Shown in pieces: positions 1-19,061 of a DNA stretch of 64,000 nucleotides (positions are counted from its first letter, which is position 1; each line of letters begins with the position of its first letter). Origin of the DNA: Devosia oryziradicis (GTDB lineage: Bacteria; Pseudomonadota; Alphaproteobacteria; Rhizobiales; Devosiaceae). The stretch is from contig NZ_CP068047.1 in the NCBI RefSeq assembly GCF_016698645.1, positions 2,143,001-2,207,000 on the forward strand. The letters run 5' to 3'. A program made the translations under genes and the position numbers. The notes under the pieces were generated by a model. The model made no database searches, was not told the DNA's origin, and saw nothing but the letters and a program-made list of their open reading frames with translations.

Positions 1-2
1 AC

Positions 3-3224
<3,222 letters not shown>

Positions 3225-3301
3225 TCCGGCACTTCCTACCCCCATTCACTTCCTGAAGGAGCGGGCCAGCGGCCCCTCCGGATGGAAAGAGGAGAGAATT
3301 G

Positions 3302-7486
<4,185 letters not shown>

Positions 7487-7509
7487 GCCTTGGGAAATAT
7501 GTGATTGGG

Positions 7510-7535
7510 AAGGGGCCTTCGGGCCCCTTTCTTTT
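7510..7535 (+). terminator. Intrinsic terminator of rpoBC
   Basis: Perfect 8-bp stem AAGGGGCC/GGCCCCTT with a TTCG tetraloop, followed by TCTTTT, 23 bases after the rpoC stop. The T-run is on the plus-strand side, so it serves rpoC rather than the convergent gene. Confidence 0.85.
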
Positions 7536-7537
7536 GA

Positions 7538-8380
7538 CTAGAACAGGTTGTTCATGGCCTGTGGACCCGGCAGGGTCTTGCCGTTGGGCCGGTCCAGGGC
7601 GGCAATTTCCGCCATATCCTGGTCGCTGAGTTCAAAGTCCCAGACGTCAAGGTTGCTGGCAGCTCGCTGGGGATTGCTGGTCTTGGGCAGCACGACGAGG
7701 TTGCGCTGCAGGTGCCAGCGGATCACCACTTGTGCCGGTGTCTTGCCAGCGCGCTCGGCAATATCCTGGATCGCCTTTTCGCGCAGCAGCTCGGCACCAT
7801 TACCGCCAAGCGGACTATAGCTTTCCGTCACGATGCCATGGGTGCCATGCCAGGCGACGAGATCGTGCTGCTGATAACGGGGATGCAGCTCAACCTGGTT
7901 TACCGCTGGGGCCACGCCGGTCTCGCCGATGATCCGTTCCAGGTGCTCTGGCAGGAAGTTGGAGACGCCGACAGACCGGACGCGCCCCTGCTTCTGCAGT
8001 TCGACAAAGGCCTGCCAGGTCTCGACATAGCGGCCTTGCGCGGGAACCGGCCAGTGAATGAGGAAGAGGTCGAGTGTTTCCAGGCCCAGCCTCTCCATAG
8101 TCTCGTCGAACGAACGGAAGGTACTATCCCGGCCCTGGTGGCTGGTCCGCTGCTTGGAGGTGATGAACAACTGGTCACGGGGGACGGACGCTTCGCGCAC
8201 CGCCCGACCGACGCCCCGCTCATTGTCGTAACCCTGAGCGGTGTCGATGTGACGGTAGCCGGCCGCTATGGCGGCGCCGACCAGGGCAGGTGCTTCGGCG
8301 TCGGGCACGCGCCAGACTCCAAAACCAAGGCGGGGAATGCGGTTGCCGTCATTGAGCAAAATGTCTTGCGATAAAGTCAT
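7538..8380 (-). CDS. Aldo/keto reductase, 2,5-diketo-gluconate reductase type
   Basis: 280-aa NADPH-dependent carbonyl reductase of the aldo/keto reductase superfamily, a cytoplasmic TIM barrel. The catalytic tetrad is visible: Asp46 and Tyr51 in HIDTAQGYDNE, Lys76 in ITSKQ and His109 in LFLIHWP. The C-terminal nucleotide-binding region VVLPKTSNPQRAASNL is also present. Length and motifs match the DkgA/AKR5 group, whose members reduce 2,5-diketo-D-gluconate, methylglyoxal and similar carbonyls. The true substrate cannot be read from the sequence. It is convergent with rpoC and transcribed alone. An AACGAG/CTCGTT inverted repeat at 8416-8431, 36 bases upstream of the start, could be an operator. 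Confidence 0.93.
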   Translation of the reverse strand: MTLSQDILLNDGNRIPRLGFGVWRVPDAEAPALVGAAIAAGYRHIDTAQGYDNERGVGRAVREASVPRDQLFITSKQRTSHQGRDSTFRSFDETMERLGLETLDLFLIHWPVPAQGRYVETWQAFVELQKQGRVRSVGVSNFLPEHLERIIGETGVAPAVNQVELHPRYQQHDLVAWHGTHGIVTESYSPLGGNGAELLREKAIQDIAERAGKTPAQVVIRWHLQRNLVVLPKTSNPQRAASNLDVWDFELSDQDMAEIAALDRPNGKTLPGPQAMNNLF

Positions 8381-8632
8381 TAGCGCCTCCTGGGCGTGAT
8401 GGCACGCAACGGGCGAACGAGCCTACTCGTTGCGCGCCGCAGCCTTATCTGGGTGGGAGGGCTCGGGAAGACACTTCTATTCTTCCGGCCATGGAACCGG
8501 GCAAGGTTGGCATGGGTCGTGCGTAGTCGTCCAGCGTGGTGTCGGGTAGACGGGTTTGGGAGAGTCCAGGTTGGTGTCGATGGCTTGCAGGCCAGCTCGC
8601 CCTCTCCTACCAATTCGGGCGGAGGCGCTGAA

Positions 8633-9076
8633 ATGAAGTTCAAGACCAGCATTTTGCAGACCGGCAACAATACCGGCATCGAGGTTCCCGCAGAAGTCGT
8701 CGAGGGGTTGGGTGGCGGCAGAAAGCCGGCGGTCATCGTGACCATCGGTGACTATGGCTATCGATCGTCTATCGCCGTGATGGGTGGCAAGTTTCTTATT
8801 TCGCTCAGCGCTGAACGACGCGCCCAATCCGGGATCAAAGGTGGTGACGCCGTGGAGGTCGAACTGGCGCTCGACACCCAGCCCCGAGATGTCGCGATAC
8901 CGGACGACCTGGCCCTGGCTCTGGCGGGCGATGCGGCGGCCAAGGCGTTTTTCGATACGCTGTCCCACAGCAACAAACAGCGGCATGTGCTATCGATAAC
9001 AGATGCCAAGACACCCGAAACGCGCTCCAGACGCATCGACAAGGTGATGGAAGCGCTACGATCCGGCAAGAAATGA
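8633..9076 (+). CDS. YdeI/OmpD-associated (DUF1905) family protein
   Basis: 147 aa. The N-terminal part (about 1-95) resembles DUF1905: a small beta-barrel-like segment with PAEVVEGLGGGRKPAVIVTIG and KGGDAVEVELALD. The C-terminal part (about 100-147, DLALALAGDAAAKAFFDTLSH, RRIDKVMEAL) resembles the YdeI/OmdA helical segment. Molecular function is not established for the family; some members are linked to bacteriocin or antimicrobial-peptide tolerance. ATG 8633 follows GGAGG at good spacing. The frame stays open upstream to about 8396, but that stretch has no family similarity and I leave it out. A GC-rich hairpin follows the stop. Confidence 0.75.
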   Translation: MKFKTSILQTGNNTGIEVPAEVVEGLGGGRKPAVIVTIGDYGYRSSIAVMGGKFLISLSAERRAQSGIKGGDAVEVELALDTQPRDVAIPDDLALALAGDAAAKAFFDTLSHSNKQRHVLSITDAKTPETRSRRIDKVMEALRSGKK

Positions 9077-9078
9077 AT

Positions 9079-9098
9079 AGGGGCCCAAACGGGCCCCT
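9079..9098. terminator. Shared hairpin between convergent genes
   Basis: Perfect 8-bp stem AGGGGCCC/GGGCCCCT with AAAC loop between the ydeI-like and ybjN-like genes. No T-run follows on the plus strand. On the minus strand it is followed by ATTCATTTCTT, so it fits the minus-strand gene better and may serve both. Confidence 0.6.
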
Positions 9099-9122
9099 CA
9101 ACGTTTCGACCTGCTGAACCGG

Positions 9123-9590
9123 TCACTTATAGCCGACATGCTCGGCGAACTGTCCGACCACCATGGCCCAAAGGCCGAACTGGGAGTCGAGGTATTCCGC
9201 GGAAACGCCCTTGACCAGATCGAGGTCCATTTCCACGCAGGCGTCCTTGTCACCGTCGATATAGGCGCGGCTAAAGCGCTTGTTGAAGTTCCAGTCATTG
9301 ATCACCTCGAGGGTCGGCTTGATGTCGAGGAAGCCGAGATAGAAGTTGAGGTCTTCGCAATCCTTGCCATCGGTGCAGTTGCGGAAATAGATCTGATAGG
9401 TGATGCCTTCGATCTTGCCGGTGATCTGGGGGTCACCGTTGCTCTGCGTGGTCAGGTTGGCTGCGCCATACCCGCGAGCGGCATTGAGGATTTCATCGGT
9501 ATCGGCCCCGGTGATAACGGTCTGTGCCTGGGCCGAGAGGGTGAGGGCAAGCGAGACTGCGCCGGCGACGAATAGGGTATTGAGCTTCAT
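9123..9590 (-). CDS. Secreted YbjN-domain protein
   Basis: 155 aa with a clear Sec signal peptide (MKLNTLFVAGAVSLALTLSAQA, cleavage likely after AQA). The mature part resembles the YbjN fold: an alpha/beta module with a central FDxxxN-type strand region, here WNFNKRFSRAYID, followed by acidic beta strands and a terminal helix. It probably acts in the periplasm; the molecular role is unknown. Cys residues in NCTDGKDCEDLN could form a disulphide. The signal peptide fixes ATG 9590 as the start, although the frame is open further upstream. Monocistronic and convergent with the ydeI-like gene. Confidence 0.72.
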   Translation of the reverse strand: MKLNTLFVAGAVSLALTLSAQAQTVITGADTDEILNAARGYGAANLTTQSNGDPQITGKIEGITYQIYFRNCTDGKDCEDLNFYLGFLDIKPTLEVINDWNFNKRFSRAYIDGDKDACVEMDLDLVKGVSAEYLDSQFGLWAMVVGQFAEHVGYK

Positions 9591-10083
9591 AACGTGATCC
9601 TTCCCGACTTGATCTTGCGCCGGTATTGCCATCATTGGCCCGGTCTTGGAGCCGATCCTACACAATTCGATCGGGGCAACAAATGGGTAGCTGGGCAGTT
9701 CGGTCGCTGGCGGGGCAGGGGGATGACTTTGCCGCGCCACTTCAAAACAAGACAAACCATTGCAGGCCGACGCATGGCTCCCTCGCGGATATTTCACGAA
9801 AGAATCCTTGACGCGCCGGAGAGTCGGCTCTAAACAGCGCCTACCTAAGCGGTCGGTCGTGATTGTCACACCGGGTTCCTGCCATCTCGTGCGGGCATCC
9901 AGGACACTCAAACACACTGTCGGGTAACTAGACGAAGCAAATCCTTGTGCGCATGACTGCCCATTTTGGGTGGGTGGTCCGCTGCAATTAAGGCGCCGCC
10001 GTTCCCCTAACCGGGTCGGGCGAGCGCCGTTTTGGTTTGCTTTTGCTAGACCGCAACGAATTTTGGACGATGGAAAGAGCGCA
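9591..10083. other. 493-base gene-free region before rpsL
   Basis: Divergent control region between the YbjN-like gene (minus) and rpsL (plus). I find no coding signal or RNA gene. The best element is the promoter-like TTGACG/TAAACA pair at 9808-9836. The remaining 247 bases would be a long rpsL leader; no clear terminator-type hairpin was found in it. Confidence 0.6.
9808..9836 (+). promoter_or_regulatory. Candidate sigma-70 promoter for the str operon
   Basis: TTGACG, 17-base spacer, TAAACA. It is the best match in the region before rpsL, 247 bases upstream of the ATG. No transcription-start evidence; a closer promoter cannot be excluded. Confidence 0.4.
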
Positions 10084-10455
10084 ATGCCCACCATTAATCA
10101 GCTGATCCGCAAACCACGCGCCAGCAAGCCAAAGCGGAACAAGGTTCCGGCCATGGAAGCAAATCCGCAGAAGCGCGGTGTTTGCTCCCGCGTTTATACG
10201 ACGACCCCGAAGAAGCCGAACTCGGCACTGCGTAAGGTTGCCAAGGTTCGCCTGACCAATCAGCGCGAAGTCATCTCGTATATCCCGGGCGAAGGTCACA
10301 ACCTGCAGGAGCACTCGGTGGTCCTGATCCGTGGCGGCCGCGTTCGCGACCTTCCCGGCGTTCGCTATCACGTGCTCCGCGGCGTTCTCGACACGCAGAG
10401 CGTCAAGGACCGCAAGCAGCGCCGTTCGAAGTACGGCGCGAAGCGTCCGAAGTAA
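10084..10455 (+). CDS. rpsL: 30S ribosomal protein S12
   Basis: 123 aa, decoding-centre protein of the small subunit and target of streptomycin-resistance mutations. The [18 protein letters not shown] core is intact, with Lys at position 43. At position 88 the usual Lys of [13 protein letters not shown] is replaced by Arg (codon CGC at 10345-10347). The rest of the loop (Asp89, Pro91, Gly92) is normal. First gene of the str operon; rpsG starts 12 bases after the stop. Confidence 0.99.
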   Translation: MPTINQLIRKPRASKPKRNKVPAMEANPQKRGVCSRVYTTTPKKPNSALRKVAKVRLTNQREVISYIPGEGHNLQEHSVVLIRGGRVRDLPGVRYHVLRGVLDTQSVKDRKQRRSKYGAKRPK

Positions 10456-10938
<483 letters not shown>

Positions 10939-10950
10939 TAGGAGCGCACC

Positions 10951-13041
10951 ATGGCACGTGAATATCCAATTCCGCTGTATCGTAACTTCGGCATCATGGC
11001 TCACATCGATGCTGGCAAGACGACCACGACCGAACGCATCCTCTACTACACCGGCAAGTCCCACAAGATCGGCGAAGTCCACGACGGCGCCGCGACCATG
11101 GACTGGATGGAGCAAGAGCAGGAACGCGGCATCACCATCACTTCGGCTGCGACCACGACCTTCTGGAAGGGTCGTGACGGCACGATGCACCGCTTCAACA
11201 TCATCGACACGCCCGGCCACGTGGACTTCACCATCGAAGTCGAACGCTCGCTGCGCGTGCTCGACGGTGCCGTCGCTCTGCTGGACGCCAATGCCGGTGT
11301 TGAGCCCCAGACGGAAACCGTTTGGCGCCAGGCCGACAAGTACAACGTTCCGCGTCTGATCTTCGTGAACAAGATGGACAAGATCGGCGCCGATTTCTAT
11401 CGCTGCGTCGAGATGATCGGTTCGCGCCTTGGCGCCCGTGCCGTTCCCGTCCAGCTGCCGATCGGCGCCGAGAACGAGTTCAAGGGCGTCGTCGACCTGA
11501 TCGAGATGAACGCTCTGGTCTGGCGCAATGAAGAACTGGGCGCTCAGTGGGACGTCGTCGAGATTCCGGAAGACCTCAAGGCCAAGGCCGAGAAGTACCG
11601 CGAACAGATGATCGAAGCCGCCGTCGAACTCGACGACGACGCGATGGAAGCCTATCTGAACGGCGAACTGCCGAACAATGACACCATCCGCCGCCTGCTG
11701 CGTCGCGGCTGCATCGACACCAAGTTCTTCCTGGTGTTCGCTGGTTCGGCCTTCAAGAACAAGGGCGTTCAGCCCCTGCTCGATGGCGTTATCGACTTCC
11801 TGCCGGCTCCGGGCGACGTTCCGGCCATCCAGGGCATCGATGCGCGCACCGAAGAGCCGATCGAGCGTCACGCCGACGATAACGAGCCGTTGGCCATGCT
11901 GGCGTTCAAGATCGCCAACGACCCGCACATGGGTACGCTGACCTTCTGCCGCATCTACTCGGGCAAGCTCGAGCAGGGCATGATGCTCGAGAACACCGTC
12001 AAGGAAAAGCGCGAGCGCGTTGGTCGTCTGTTCCAGATGCACGCCAACAGCCGCGAGCAGATTACGGAAGCGTTTGCTGGTGACATCGTCGCCATCGTCG
12101 GCCTCAAGGATACCACCACCGGTGATACCCTCTGCCCGCAGAACGCGCAGGTTATCCTGGAGCGTATGGTGTTCCCTGAGCCGGTTATCGACATCTCCGT
12201 TGAGCCGAAGTCCAAGGCCGATCAGGAAAAGATGGGCCTTGCCCTCAACCGCCTGGCTGCCGAAGATCCGACGTTCCGCGTCAAGACCGACGAAGAGTCC
12301 GGCCAGACCATTATTTCGGGCATGGGCGAACTGCACCTCGACATTCTCGTCGACCGTATGCGTCGCGAGTTCAAGGTCGAGGCCAATATCGGTCAGCCGC
12401 AGGTGGCCTATCGCGAAACCATCACCCGCAAGGCCGATGTGGACTATACCCACAAGAAGCAGTCGGGTGGTTCGGGCCAGTTCGCGCGTGTCAAGCTGAC
12501 CGTCGAGCCGTCGGAAGTCGGCAAGGGTCTGGAATTCGTCAATGCCGTCGTCGGCGGCTCGGTGCCCAAGGAATATATCCCGGGCGTCGAAAAGGGCGTG
12601 AAGTCGGTTATGTCCGCTGGTCCGCTGATCGGCTTCCCGATCGTTGACGTGAAGGTGACGCTGACCGAAGGCGCCTACCACGATGTCGACTCCTCGGTTC
12701 TGGCCTTCGAAATCGCCGGTCGTGCGGGCTTCAACGAAGCCCTGCGCAAAGCGGCTCCGAAGATCCTCGAGCCGATCATGAAGGTTGAAGTTGTCACGCC
12801 TGAAGATTACATGGGCGACGTCATCGGCGACCTGAATTCCCGGCGTGGTCAGATCCAGGGCACCGAAAGCCGTGGCATCCTCCAGGTCGTGAATGCCTTC
12901 GTCCCGCTCGCGAACATGTTCGGTTATGTGAACTCGCTGCGCTCCATGAGCCAGGGTCGTGCACAGTACACGATGACGTTCGATCACTACGAGCAGGTTC
13001 CGCAGGCAGTCGCCGACGAAGTCCAGGCCAAATACGCCTAA
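10951..13041 (+). CDS. fusA: Translation elongation factor G
   Basis: 696-aa GTPase that drives ribosomal translocation and, with RRF, ribosome recycling. The G1 motif [15 protein letters not shown] is at residues 16-30. The switch [10 protein letters not shown] and the NKMD specificity motif are present, and domain IV carries GGSGQFARV and [15 protein letters not shown]. Length matches the classical EF-G. It follows rpsG by 12 bases and precedes tuf by 55 bases, the usual str operon order. Confidence 0.99.
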   Translation: MAREYPIPLYRNFGIMAHIDAGKTTTTERILYYTGKSHKIGEVHDGAATMDWMEQEQERGITITSAATTTFWKGRDGTMHRFNIIDTPGHVDFTIEVERSLRVLDGAVALLDANAGVEPQTETVWRQADKYNVPRLIFVNKMDKIGADFYRCVEMIGSRLGARAVPVQLPIGAENEFKGVVDLIEMNALVWRNEELGAQWDVVEIPEDLKAKAEKYREQMIEAAVELDDDAMEAYLNGELPNNDTIRRLLRRGCIDTKFFLVFAGSAFKNKGVQPLLDGVIDFLPAPGDVPAIQGIDARTEEPIERHADDNEPLAMLAFKIANDPHMGTLTFCRIYSGKLEQGMMLENTVKEKRERVGRLFQMHANSREQITEAFAGDIVAIVGLKDTTTGDTLCPQNAQVILERMVFPEPVIDISVEPKSKADQEKMGLALNRLAAEDPTFRVKTDEESGQTIISGMGELHLDILVDRMRREFKVEANIGQPQVAYRETITRKADVDYTHKKQSGGSGQFARVKLTVEPSEVGKGLEFVNAVVGGSVPKEYIPGVEKGVKSVMSAGPLIGFPIVDVKVTLTEGAYHDVDSSVLAFEIAGRAGFNEALRKAAPKILEPIMKVEVVTPEDYMGDVIGDLNSRRGQIQGTESRGILQVVNAFVPLANMFGYVNSLRSMSQGRAQYTMTFDHYEQVPQAVADEVQAKYA

Positions 13042-13096
13042 ACAAGAAACTGAAACGCAAGGTTGGCCCCCGGGCTAACGAATACGGAGAAAAGCG

Positions 13097-14287
<1,191 letters not shown>

Positions 14288-14303
14288 GCCTCACTGAGAC
14301 ATT

Positions 14304-14329
14304 CGCGGCGCGCGATTACGCGCGCCGCG
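14304..14329 (+). terminator. Hairpin between tuf and rpsJ (attenuator-like)
   Basis: Perfect 11-bp stem CGCGGCGCGCG/CGCGCGCCGCG with ATTA loop, 16 bases after tuf and 25 bases before rpsJ, followed by ATCCATTTTCG. The T-tract is short and delayed, so partial termination or an RNA-stabilising 3' end is more likely than a full stop. Confidence 0.6.
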
Positions 14330-14354
14330 ATCCATTTTCGCCAGGATTTACAAC

Positions 14355-14663
<309 letters not shown>

Positions 14664-14677
14664 GACAACGAGTTTCC

Positions 14678-14725
14678 GCGCGTACCAGATAGAGGGTCCT
14701 CTGAAACCATGACCCGGTACTGCGC
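14678..14725 (+). promoter_or_regulatory. Structured leader upstream of rplC
   Basis: The 83-base rpsJ-rplC gap can fold into an outer stem pairing GCGCGUACC (14678-14686) with GGUAC-U-GCGC (14716-14725), plus an inner AGAGG/CCUCU hairpin (14691-14702). The structure ends about 20 bases before the rplC ATG. This is the kind of place where an autogenous r-protein control site could sit; no known class was recognised. Confidence 0.35.
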
Positions 14726-14746
14726 CAAGAGAGAAGGTAATAACCG

Positions 14747-15448
14747 ATGCGTTCTGGATTGATCGCACAGAAGCTGGGCATGACCCGCATTTTCGCCGAG
14801 GACGGCTCGCACGTCCCGGTGACGGTGCTGGAGCTGCAGAACTGCCAGGTGGTGGGCCAGCGGACCGCTGACAAGGACGGCTATGTCGCCCTGCAGCTTG
14901 GCGCAGGCCAGGCCAAGGTCAAGAACACGACCAAGGCCGAGCGCGGCCAGTTCGCCGTTGCCAAGGTCGAGCCCAAGCGCCATGTCGCGGAATTCCGCGT
15001 CGACGAAGCCAACCTCATCGAGGTCGGTGCGACGCTCCAGGCCGACCATTTCGTCGAAGGCCAGCTGGTGGACGTCACCGGTACTTCGATCGGTAAGGGT
15101 TTTGCCGGCGGTATGAAGCGCTGGAACTTCGGCGGCCTGCGTGCATCGCACGGCGTGTCGGTTTCGCACCGCTCGATCGGTTCTACCGGTGGTCGTCAGG
15201 ACCCGGGTAAGACCTTCAAGAACAAGAAGATGCCGGGCCACATGGGCGATCGTCGCATCACCACGCAGAACGTCAAGGTCGTCAAGACCGACGTGGAACG
15301 TGGCCTGATCATGATCCAGGGTTCGGTTCCCGGCGCCAAGGGCGCCTGGATCATGATCAAGGACGCGGTGAAGAAGCCGGCCCCCAAGGGCGCTGCCTTC
15401 CCGGGCTCGTTCAAGGCCGCCGCTGAAGTCGCGGGGGAAGGTAACTAA
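14747..15448 (+). CDS. rplC: 50S ribosomal protein L3
   Basis: 233 aa. An early assembly protein whose extended loop reaches the peptidyl-transferase centre. The [33 protein letters not shown] region contains the conserved loop and the Gln methylated by PrmB in relatives. The Ala/Pro/Lys-rich C-terminal tail is slightly long, as in other Hyphomicrobiales. ATG follows GAGAAGG. The rplD ATG begins on the very next base after the stop. Confidence 0.99.
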   Translation: MRSGLIAQKLGMTRIFAEDGSHVPVTVLELQNCQVVGQRTADKDGYVALQLGAGQAKVKNTTKAERGQFAVAKVEPKRHVAEFRVDEANLIEVGATLQADHFVEGQLVDVTGTSIGKGFAGGMKRWNFGGLRASHGVSVSHRSIGSTGGRQDPGKTFKNKKMPGHMGDRRITTQNVKVVKTDVERGLIMIQGSVPGAKGAWIMIKDAVKKPAPKGAAFPGSFKAAAEVAGEGN

Positions 15449-16069
15449 ATGGAACTCAAGGTCACAACCCTCGACGGCAAGGCCGCTGGCTCGATCCAGC
15501 TCGCTGACGACGTCTTCGGTCTGGAAGTCCGCCAGGACATCCTGCACCGCATGGTTCGCTACCAGCAGCTCAAGGCCATGGCCGGCACGCACGATGTCAA
15601 GCATCGTTCGGAAGGCTCGCGCACGGGCAAGAAGTTCGTGAAGCAGAAGGGCTCGGGCGGCGCTCGCCATGGCGATCGCAAGGCTCCGCAGTTCCGTGGT
15701 GGTGGTCGTGCGTTCGGTCCGACCCCGCGCAGCCATGCCATCGACCTGCCCAAGAAGGTCCGTGCGCTTGCTCTCAAGCATGCGCTGAGCTCCAAGGCCA
15801 AGTCGGGTTCGCTGATCGTGGTCGATACCGTTGCCCAGAAGGAAGCCAAGACCGCAGGTCTGCTGGCGACCTTCGGCAAGCTGGAATGGACCAACGCGCT
15901 GATCATCGATGGTGCGGCAGTGGATCAGAACTTCGCTCTGTCCGCTCGCAACATCCCGCATATCGACGTGCTGCCGGTGCAGGGGATCAACGTTGTTTCG
16001 ATCCTCAAGCGCGACAAGCTCGTCCTGACCAAGGCAGCGCTCGAAGCGCTGGAAGCGAGGTTCGCATGA
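15449..16069 (+). CDS. rplD: 50S ribosomal protein L4
   Basis: 206 aa. Assembly protein lining the exit tunnel, and in enterobacteria the S10-operon repressor. The [21 protein letters not shown] segment is the tunnel loop (macrolide site), with conserved basic residues. It abuts rplC with no gap and overlaps rplW by 4 bases (ATGA), implying translational coupling. Confidence 0.99.
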   Translation: MELKVTTLDGKAAGSIQLADDVFGLEVRQDILHRMVRYQQLKAMAGTHDVKHRSEGSRTGKKFVKQKGSGGARHGDRKAPQFRGGGRAFGPTPRSHAIDLPKKVRALALKHALSSKAKSGSLIVVDTVAQKEAKTAGLLATFGKLEWTNALIIDGAAVDQNFALSARNIPHIDVLPVQGINVVSILKRDKLVLTKAALEALEARFA

Positions 16070-16359
16070 ACAAGCTCAGCGCATACGACATCATCCGTAA
16101 CCCCGTCGTGACTGAAAAGTCGACGATGGCTTCGGAAGCAAACCAGGTCGTTTTCGACGTGGCGATCGATGCCAACAAGACCGACATCAAGGCTGCCGTC
16201 GAGCAGCTGTTCTCGGTCAAGGTCAAGGCAGTGAACACCCTGGTCCGCAAGGGCAAGGTGAAGCGCTTCCGTGGTCAGCTTGGCACGCGCAACGACGTCA
16301 AGAAGGCGGTCGTGACCCTCGTCGACGGCCAGTCGATCGATATTTCGACCGGCCTCTAA
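16066..16359 (+). CDS. rplW: 50S ribosomal protein L23
   Basis: 97 aa. Exit-tunnel rim protein that docks trigger factor and SRP. The [21 protein letters not shown] start and the [17 protein letters not shown] core are conserved. ATG 16066 overlaps the rplD stop. An in-frame extension upstream lies within rplD and is not needed. Confidence 0.99.
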   Translation: MNKLSAYDIIRNPVVTEKSTMASEANQVVFDVAIDANKTDIKAAVEQLFSVKVKAVNTLVRKGKVKRFRGQLGTRNDVKKAVVTLVDGQSIDISTGL

Positions 16360-16377
16360 GGGATAAGAGACAGCAAA

Positions 16378-17217
16378 ATGGCTCTAAAGACTTACAACCC
16401 CACTTCCGAAGGCCGTCGTCAGCTCGTGACGACCGATCGTTCGGAGCTCTGGAAGGGCAAGCCGGTCAAGACCCTGACCGAAGGCCTCTCCAAGTCCGGT
16501 GGTCGCAACAATCGTGGTCGTATCACCTCGTTCCATCGCGGTGGCGGTCACAAGCGCACCTACCGCATGATCGACTTCAAGCGCGTCAAGTTCGACGTGG
16601 TCGGAACGATCGAGCGCCTGGAATATGATCCGAACCGCACGGCCTGGATCGCTCTGGTGAAGTACGAAGACGGCGAACTCGCCTATATCGTGGCGCCGCA
16701 GCGTCTGTCGGCCGGCGACAAGGTCGTCTCCTCGATGCAGACCGTCGACGTGAAGCCGGGCAATGCCATGCCGCTCGAGCGCATGCCGGTCGGCACGATC
16801 GTGCACAATATCGAGCTCAAGCCCCGCAAGGGCGGCCAGGTTGCCCGTTCGGCTGGTGCCTATGCCCAGTATGTCGGTCGTGACCAGGGTTGGGCGATCC
16901 TGCGCCTCAATTCGGGTGAGCAGCGCCGTGTCCATGGTTCGTGCCTGGCCACCGTTGGCGCCGTCTCGAACCAGGATCACTCCAACACCTCGCTCGGCAA
17001 GGCCGGTCGCAGCCGTTGGCTGGGTCGCAAGCCCGTCAACCGCGGCGTGACCATGAACCCGATCGATCACCCGCATGGTGGTGGTGAAGGCCGTACCTCT
17101 GGTGGCCGTCACCCGGTGACCCCGTGGGGCAAGCCGACCAAGGGTAAGAAGACCCGCAGCAACAAGGCGACGGACAAGTTCATCGTTCGCTCGCGTCACG
17201 TGAAGAAGGGCAGGTAA
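16378..17217 (+). CDS. rplB: 50S ribosomal protein L2
   Basis: 279 aa. Needed for subunit association and peptidyl-transferase activity. The near-universal [18 protein letters not shown] segment, with the functionally important His, is near residues 222-239. The basic N- and C-terminal tails are normal. Separated from rplW by 18 bases and from rpsS by 3 bases. Confidence 0.99.
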   Translation: MALKTYNPTSEGRRQLVTTDRSELWKGKPVKTLTEGLSKSGGRNNRGRITSFHRGGGHKRTYRMIDFKRVKFDVVGTIERLEYDPNRTAWIALVKYEDGELAYIVAPQRLSAGDKVVSSMQTVDVKPGNAMPLERMPVGTIVHNIELKPRKGGQVARSAGAYAQYVGRDQGWAILRLNSGEQRRVHGSCLATVGAVSNQDHSNTSLGKAGRSRWLGRKPVNRGVTMNPIDHPHGGGEGRTSGGRHPVTPWGKPTKGKKTRSNKATDKFIVRSRHVKKGR

Positions 17218-17220
17218 GCC

Positions 17221-17499
17221 ATGACCCGTTCAATCTGGAAGGGGCCGTTCGTCGACGGCTACATGCTCAAGAAGGCCGAGAAGGCCCTCGCGTCCGGCCG
17301 CAACGACGTGGTCAAGATCTGGAGCCGCCGTTCGACCATCCTGCCGCAGTTCGTGGGTATCACCTTCGGCGTGCACAATGGCCAGAAGCACATTCCGGTC
17401 AGCGTCACCGAAGACATGATCGGCCACAAGTTCGGCGAGTTCGCCCCGACCCGTACCTACTACGGTCACGCGGCCGACAAGAAGGCCAAGAGGAAGTAA
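17221..17499 (+). CDS. rpsS: 30S ribosomal protein S19
   Basis: 92 aa, standard length. Forms a pair with S13 in the 30S head. It begins [18 protein letters not shown] and contains the conserved [22 protein letters not shown] region. It starts 3 bases after rplB and ends 1 base before rplV, so it belongs to the same tightly packed transcript. Confidence 0.99.
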   Translation: MTRSIWKGPFVDGYMLKKAEKALASGRNDVVKIWSRRSTILPQFVGITFGVHNGQKHIPVSVTEDMIGHKFGEFAPTRTYYGHAADKKAKRK

Positions 17500-17500
17500 G

Positions 17501-17881
17501 ATGGGCAAGCCAAAAACCCAGCGCGCGCTCAAGGACAACGAGGCAAAGGCTGTGCTGCGCATGCTGCGCATCAGCCCGCAGAAGCTCAACCTTCTGGCCC
17601 AGTTGATCCGCGGCAAGAAGGTCGAGAAGGCTCTGGCCGAACTCGAATTCAGCCACAAGCGCATTTCCGGCCAGGTCAAGAAGGTGCTCGAAAGCGCCAT
17701 TGCCAACGCCGAAAACAACCATGGTCTCGACACCGACGCTCTCGTCGTTGCTGAAGCTTTTGTTGGTAATTCGCTTGTAATGAAGCGCTTCACCGCACGT
17801 GGTCGTGGTCGTTCGTCGCGCATCGAAAAGCCGTTCGCGCATCTGACGATCATCGTCCGGCAAGTTGAGGAGGCCGCATAA
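17501..17881 (+). CDS. rplV: 50S ribosomal protein L22
   Basis: 126 aa. Globular domain plus a beta-hairpin reaching into the exit tunnel ([21 protein letters not shown]). The N-terminus [17 protein letters not shown] and [23 protein letters not shown] are typical of alphaproteobacterial L22. The stop TAA overlaps the rpsC ATG by one base. Confidence 0.99.
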   Translation: MGKPKTQRALKDNEAKAVLRMLRISPQKLNLLAQLIRGKKVEKALAELEFSHKRISGQVKKVLESAIANAENNHGLDTDALVVAEAFVGNSLVMKRFTARGRGRSSRIEKPFAHLTIIVRQVEEAA

Positions 17882-18621
17882 TGGGCCAGAAGATCAATCC
17901 AATCGGCTTCCGCCTGGGCATCAACCGCACGTGGGACAGCCGCTGGTTCGCCAACAAGGGCGAATACGGCTCCCTGCTTCAGGAAGACCTGAAGATCCGC
18001 ACGATGCTGCTGGAAGACCTCAAGGCTGCCGCGGTCTCCAAGATCGTCATCGAGCGTCCGCACCGCAAGTGCCGCGTGTCGATCCACACCGCCCGCCCGG
18101 GCATCGTGATCGGCAAGAAGGGCGCCGACATCGACAAGATCCGCGCCAAGGTGAAGAAGTTCACCGACAGCGAAGTGCACATCAACATCGTTGAAGTGCG
18201 CAAGCCGGAAACCGATGCGACCCTGGTTGCCCAGGGCATTGCCCAGCAGCTGGAACGCCGCGTGGCTTTCCGTCGCGCCATGAAGCGCGCCGTGCAGACG
18301 GCGATCCGCATGGGCGCCGGCGGTATCCGCGTGAATGTTGGTGGCCGCCTGGGTGGCGCCGACATCGCTCGTACCGAATGGTACCGCGAAGGCCGCGTGC
18401 CGCTGCACACCCTGCGTGCCGACATCGACTACGGCACTGCCGAAGCCGAAACCACGTATGGCATCATCGGTATCAAGGTCTGGGTCTTCAAGGGCGAAGT
18501 CCTCGAGCACGATCCCACTGCCCATGAGCGTCGCGCCACCGAAGGCGCCGACATGGGTGGCCAGCGCGCAGAGCGCGAACCGCGCCGTGAGCGCGGCGAC
18601 CGTGACCGCGAACGCGCATAA
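17881..18621 (+). CDS. rpsC: 30S ribosomal protein S3
   Basis: 246 aa. Forms the mRNA entry pore with S4 and S5. The KH domain motif [13 protein letters not shown] is near residues 76-88, and the C-terminal half has [28 protein letters not shown] highly charged Arg/Glu/Asp tail (about residues 225-246) extends past the E. coli protein, as in many Hyphomicrobiales. ATG overlaps rplV by one base. Confidence 0.99.
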   Translation: MGQKINPIGFRLGINRTWDSRWFANKGEYGSLLQEDLKIRTMLLEDLKAAAVSKIVIERPHRKCRVSIHTARPGIVIGKKGADIDKIRAKVKKFTDSEVHINIVEVRKPETDATLVAQGIAQQLERRVAFRRAMKRAVQTAIRMGAGGIRVNVGGRLGGADIARTEWYREGRVPLHTLRADIDYGTAEAETTYGIIGIKVWVFKGEVLEHDPTAHERRATEGADMGGQRAEREPRRERGDRDRERA

Positions 18622-18636
18622 GAAGGTTAGTTCATT

Positions 18637-19050
18637 ATGCTGCAACCTAAGAAGACCAAGTTCCGCAAGGCCCACAAGGGCCGTATCCATGGCGTTGCCA
18701 AGGGCGGTACCGAGCTGGCTTTCGGCCAGTATGCCCTCAAGGCAACCGAGCCCGAGCGCGTGACTGCTCGCCAGATCGAAGCGGCCCGCCGCGCGATCAC
18801 CCGCGAGATGAAGCGCCAGGGCCGGGTGTGGATCCGCGTATTCCCGGACGTGCCGGTTTCCAAGAAGCCGACCGAAGTGCGTATGGGTAAGGGCAAGGGC
18901 TCGGTGGAATACTGGGCAGCCCGCGTCAAGCCGGGCCGCATCGTATTCGAGATTGACGGCGTCCCCGAGGACGTCGCCAAGGAAGCTCTCCGCCTCGGCG
19001 CGATGAAGCTTCCGATCATGACGCGGGTCGTGACCCGCATTGCCGACTAA
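18637..19050 (+). CDS. rplP: 50S ribosomal protein L16
   Basis: 137 aa. Organises the A-site and central protuberance. It begins [19 protein letters not shown], and [20 protein letters not shown] contains the loop whose Arg is hydroxylated in some bacteria. Usual place between rpsC and rpmC. Confidence 0.99.
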   Translation: MLQPKKTKFRKAHKGRIHGVAKGGTELAFGQYALKATEPERVTARQIEAARRAITREMKRQGRVWIRVFPDVPVSKKPTEVRMGKGKGSVEYWAARVKPGRIVFEIDGVPEDVAKEALRLGAMKLPIMTRVVTRIAD

Positions 19051-19061
19051 GGACGATGAGC

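Noticed and set aside
8396..8632. Upstream extension of the YdeI-like frame
   Set aside because: No similarity to the family and no SD at the first start; ATG 8633 has GGAGG.
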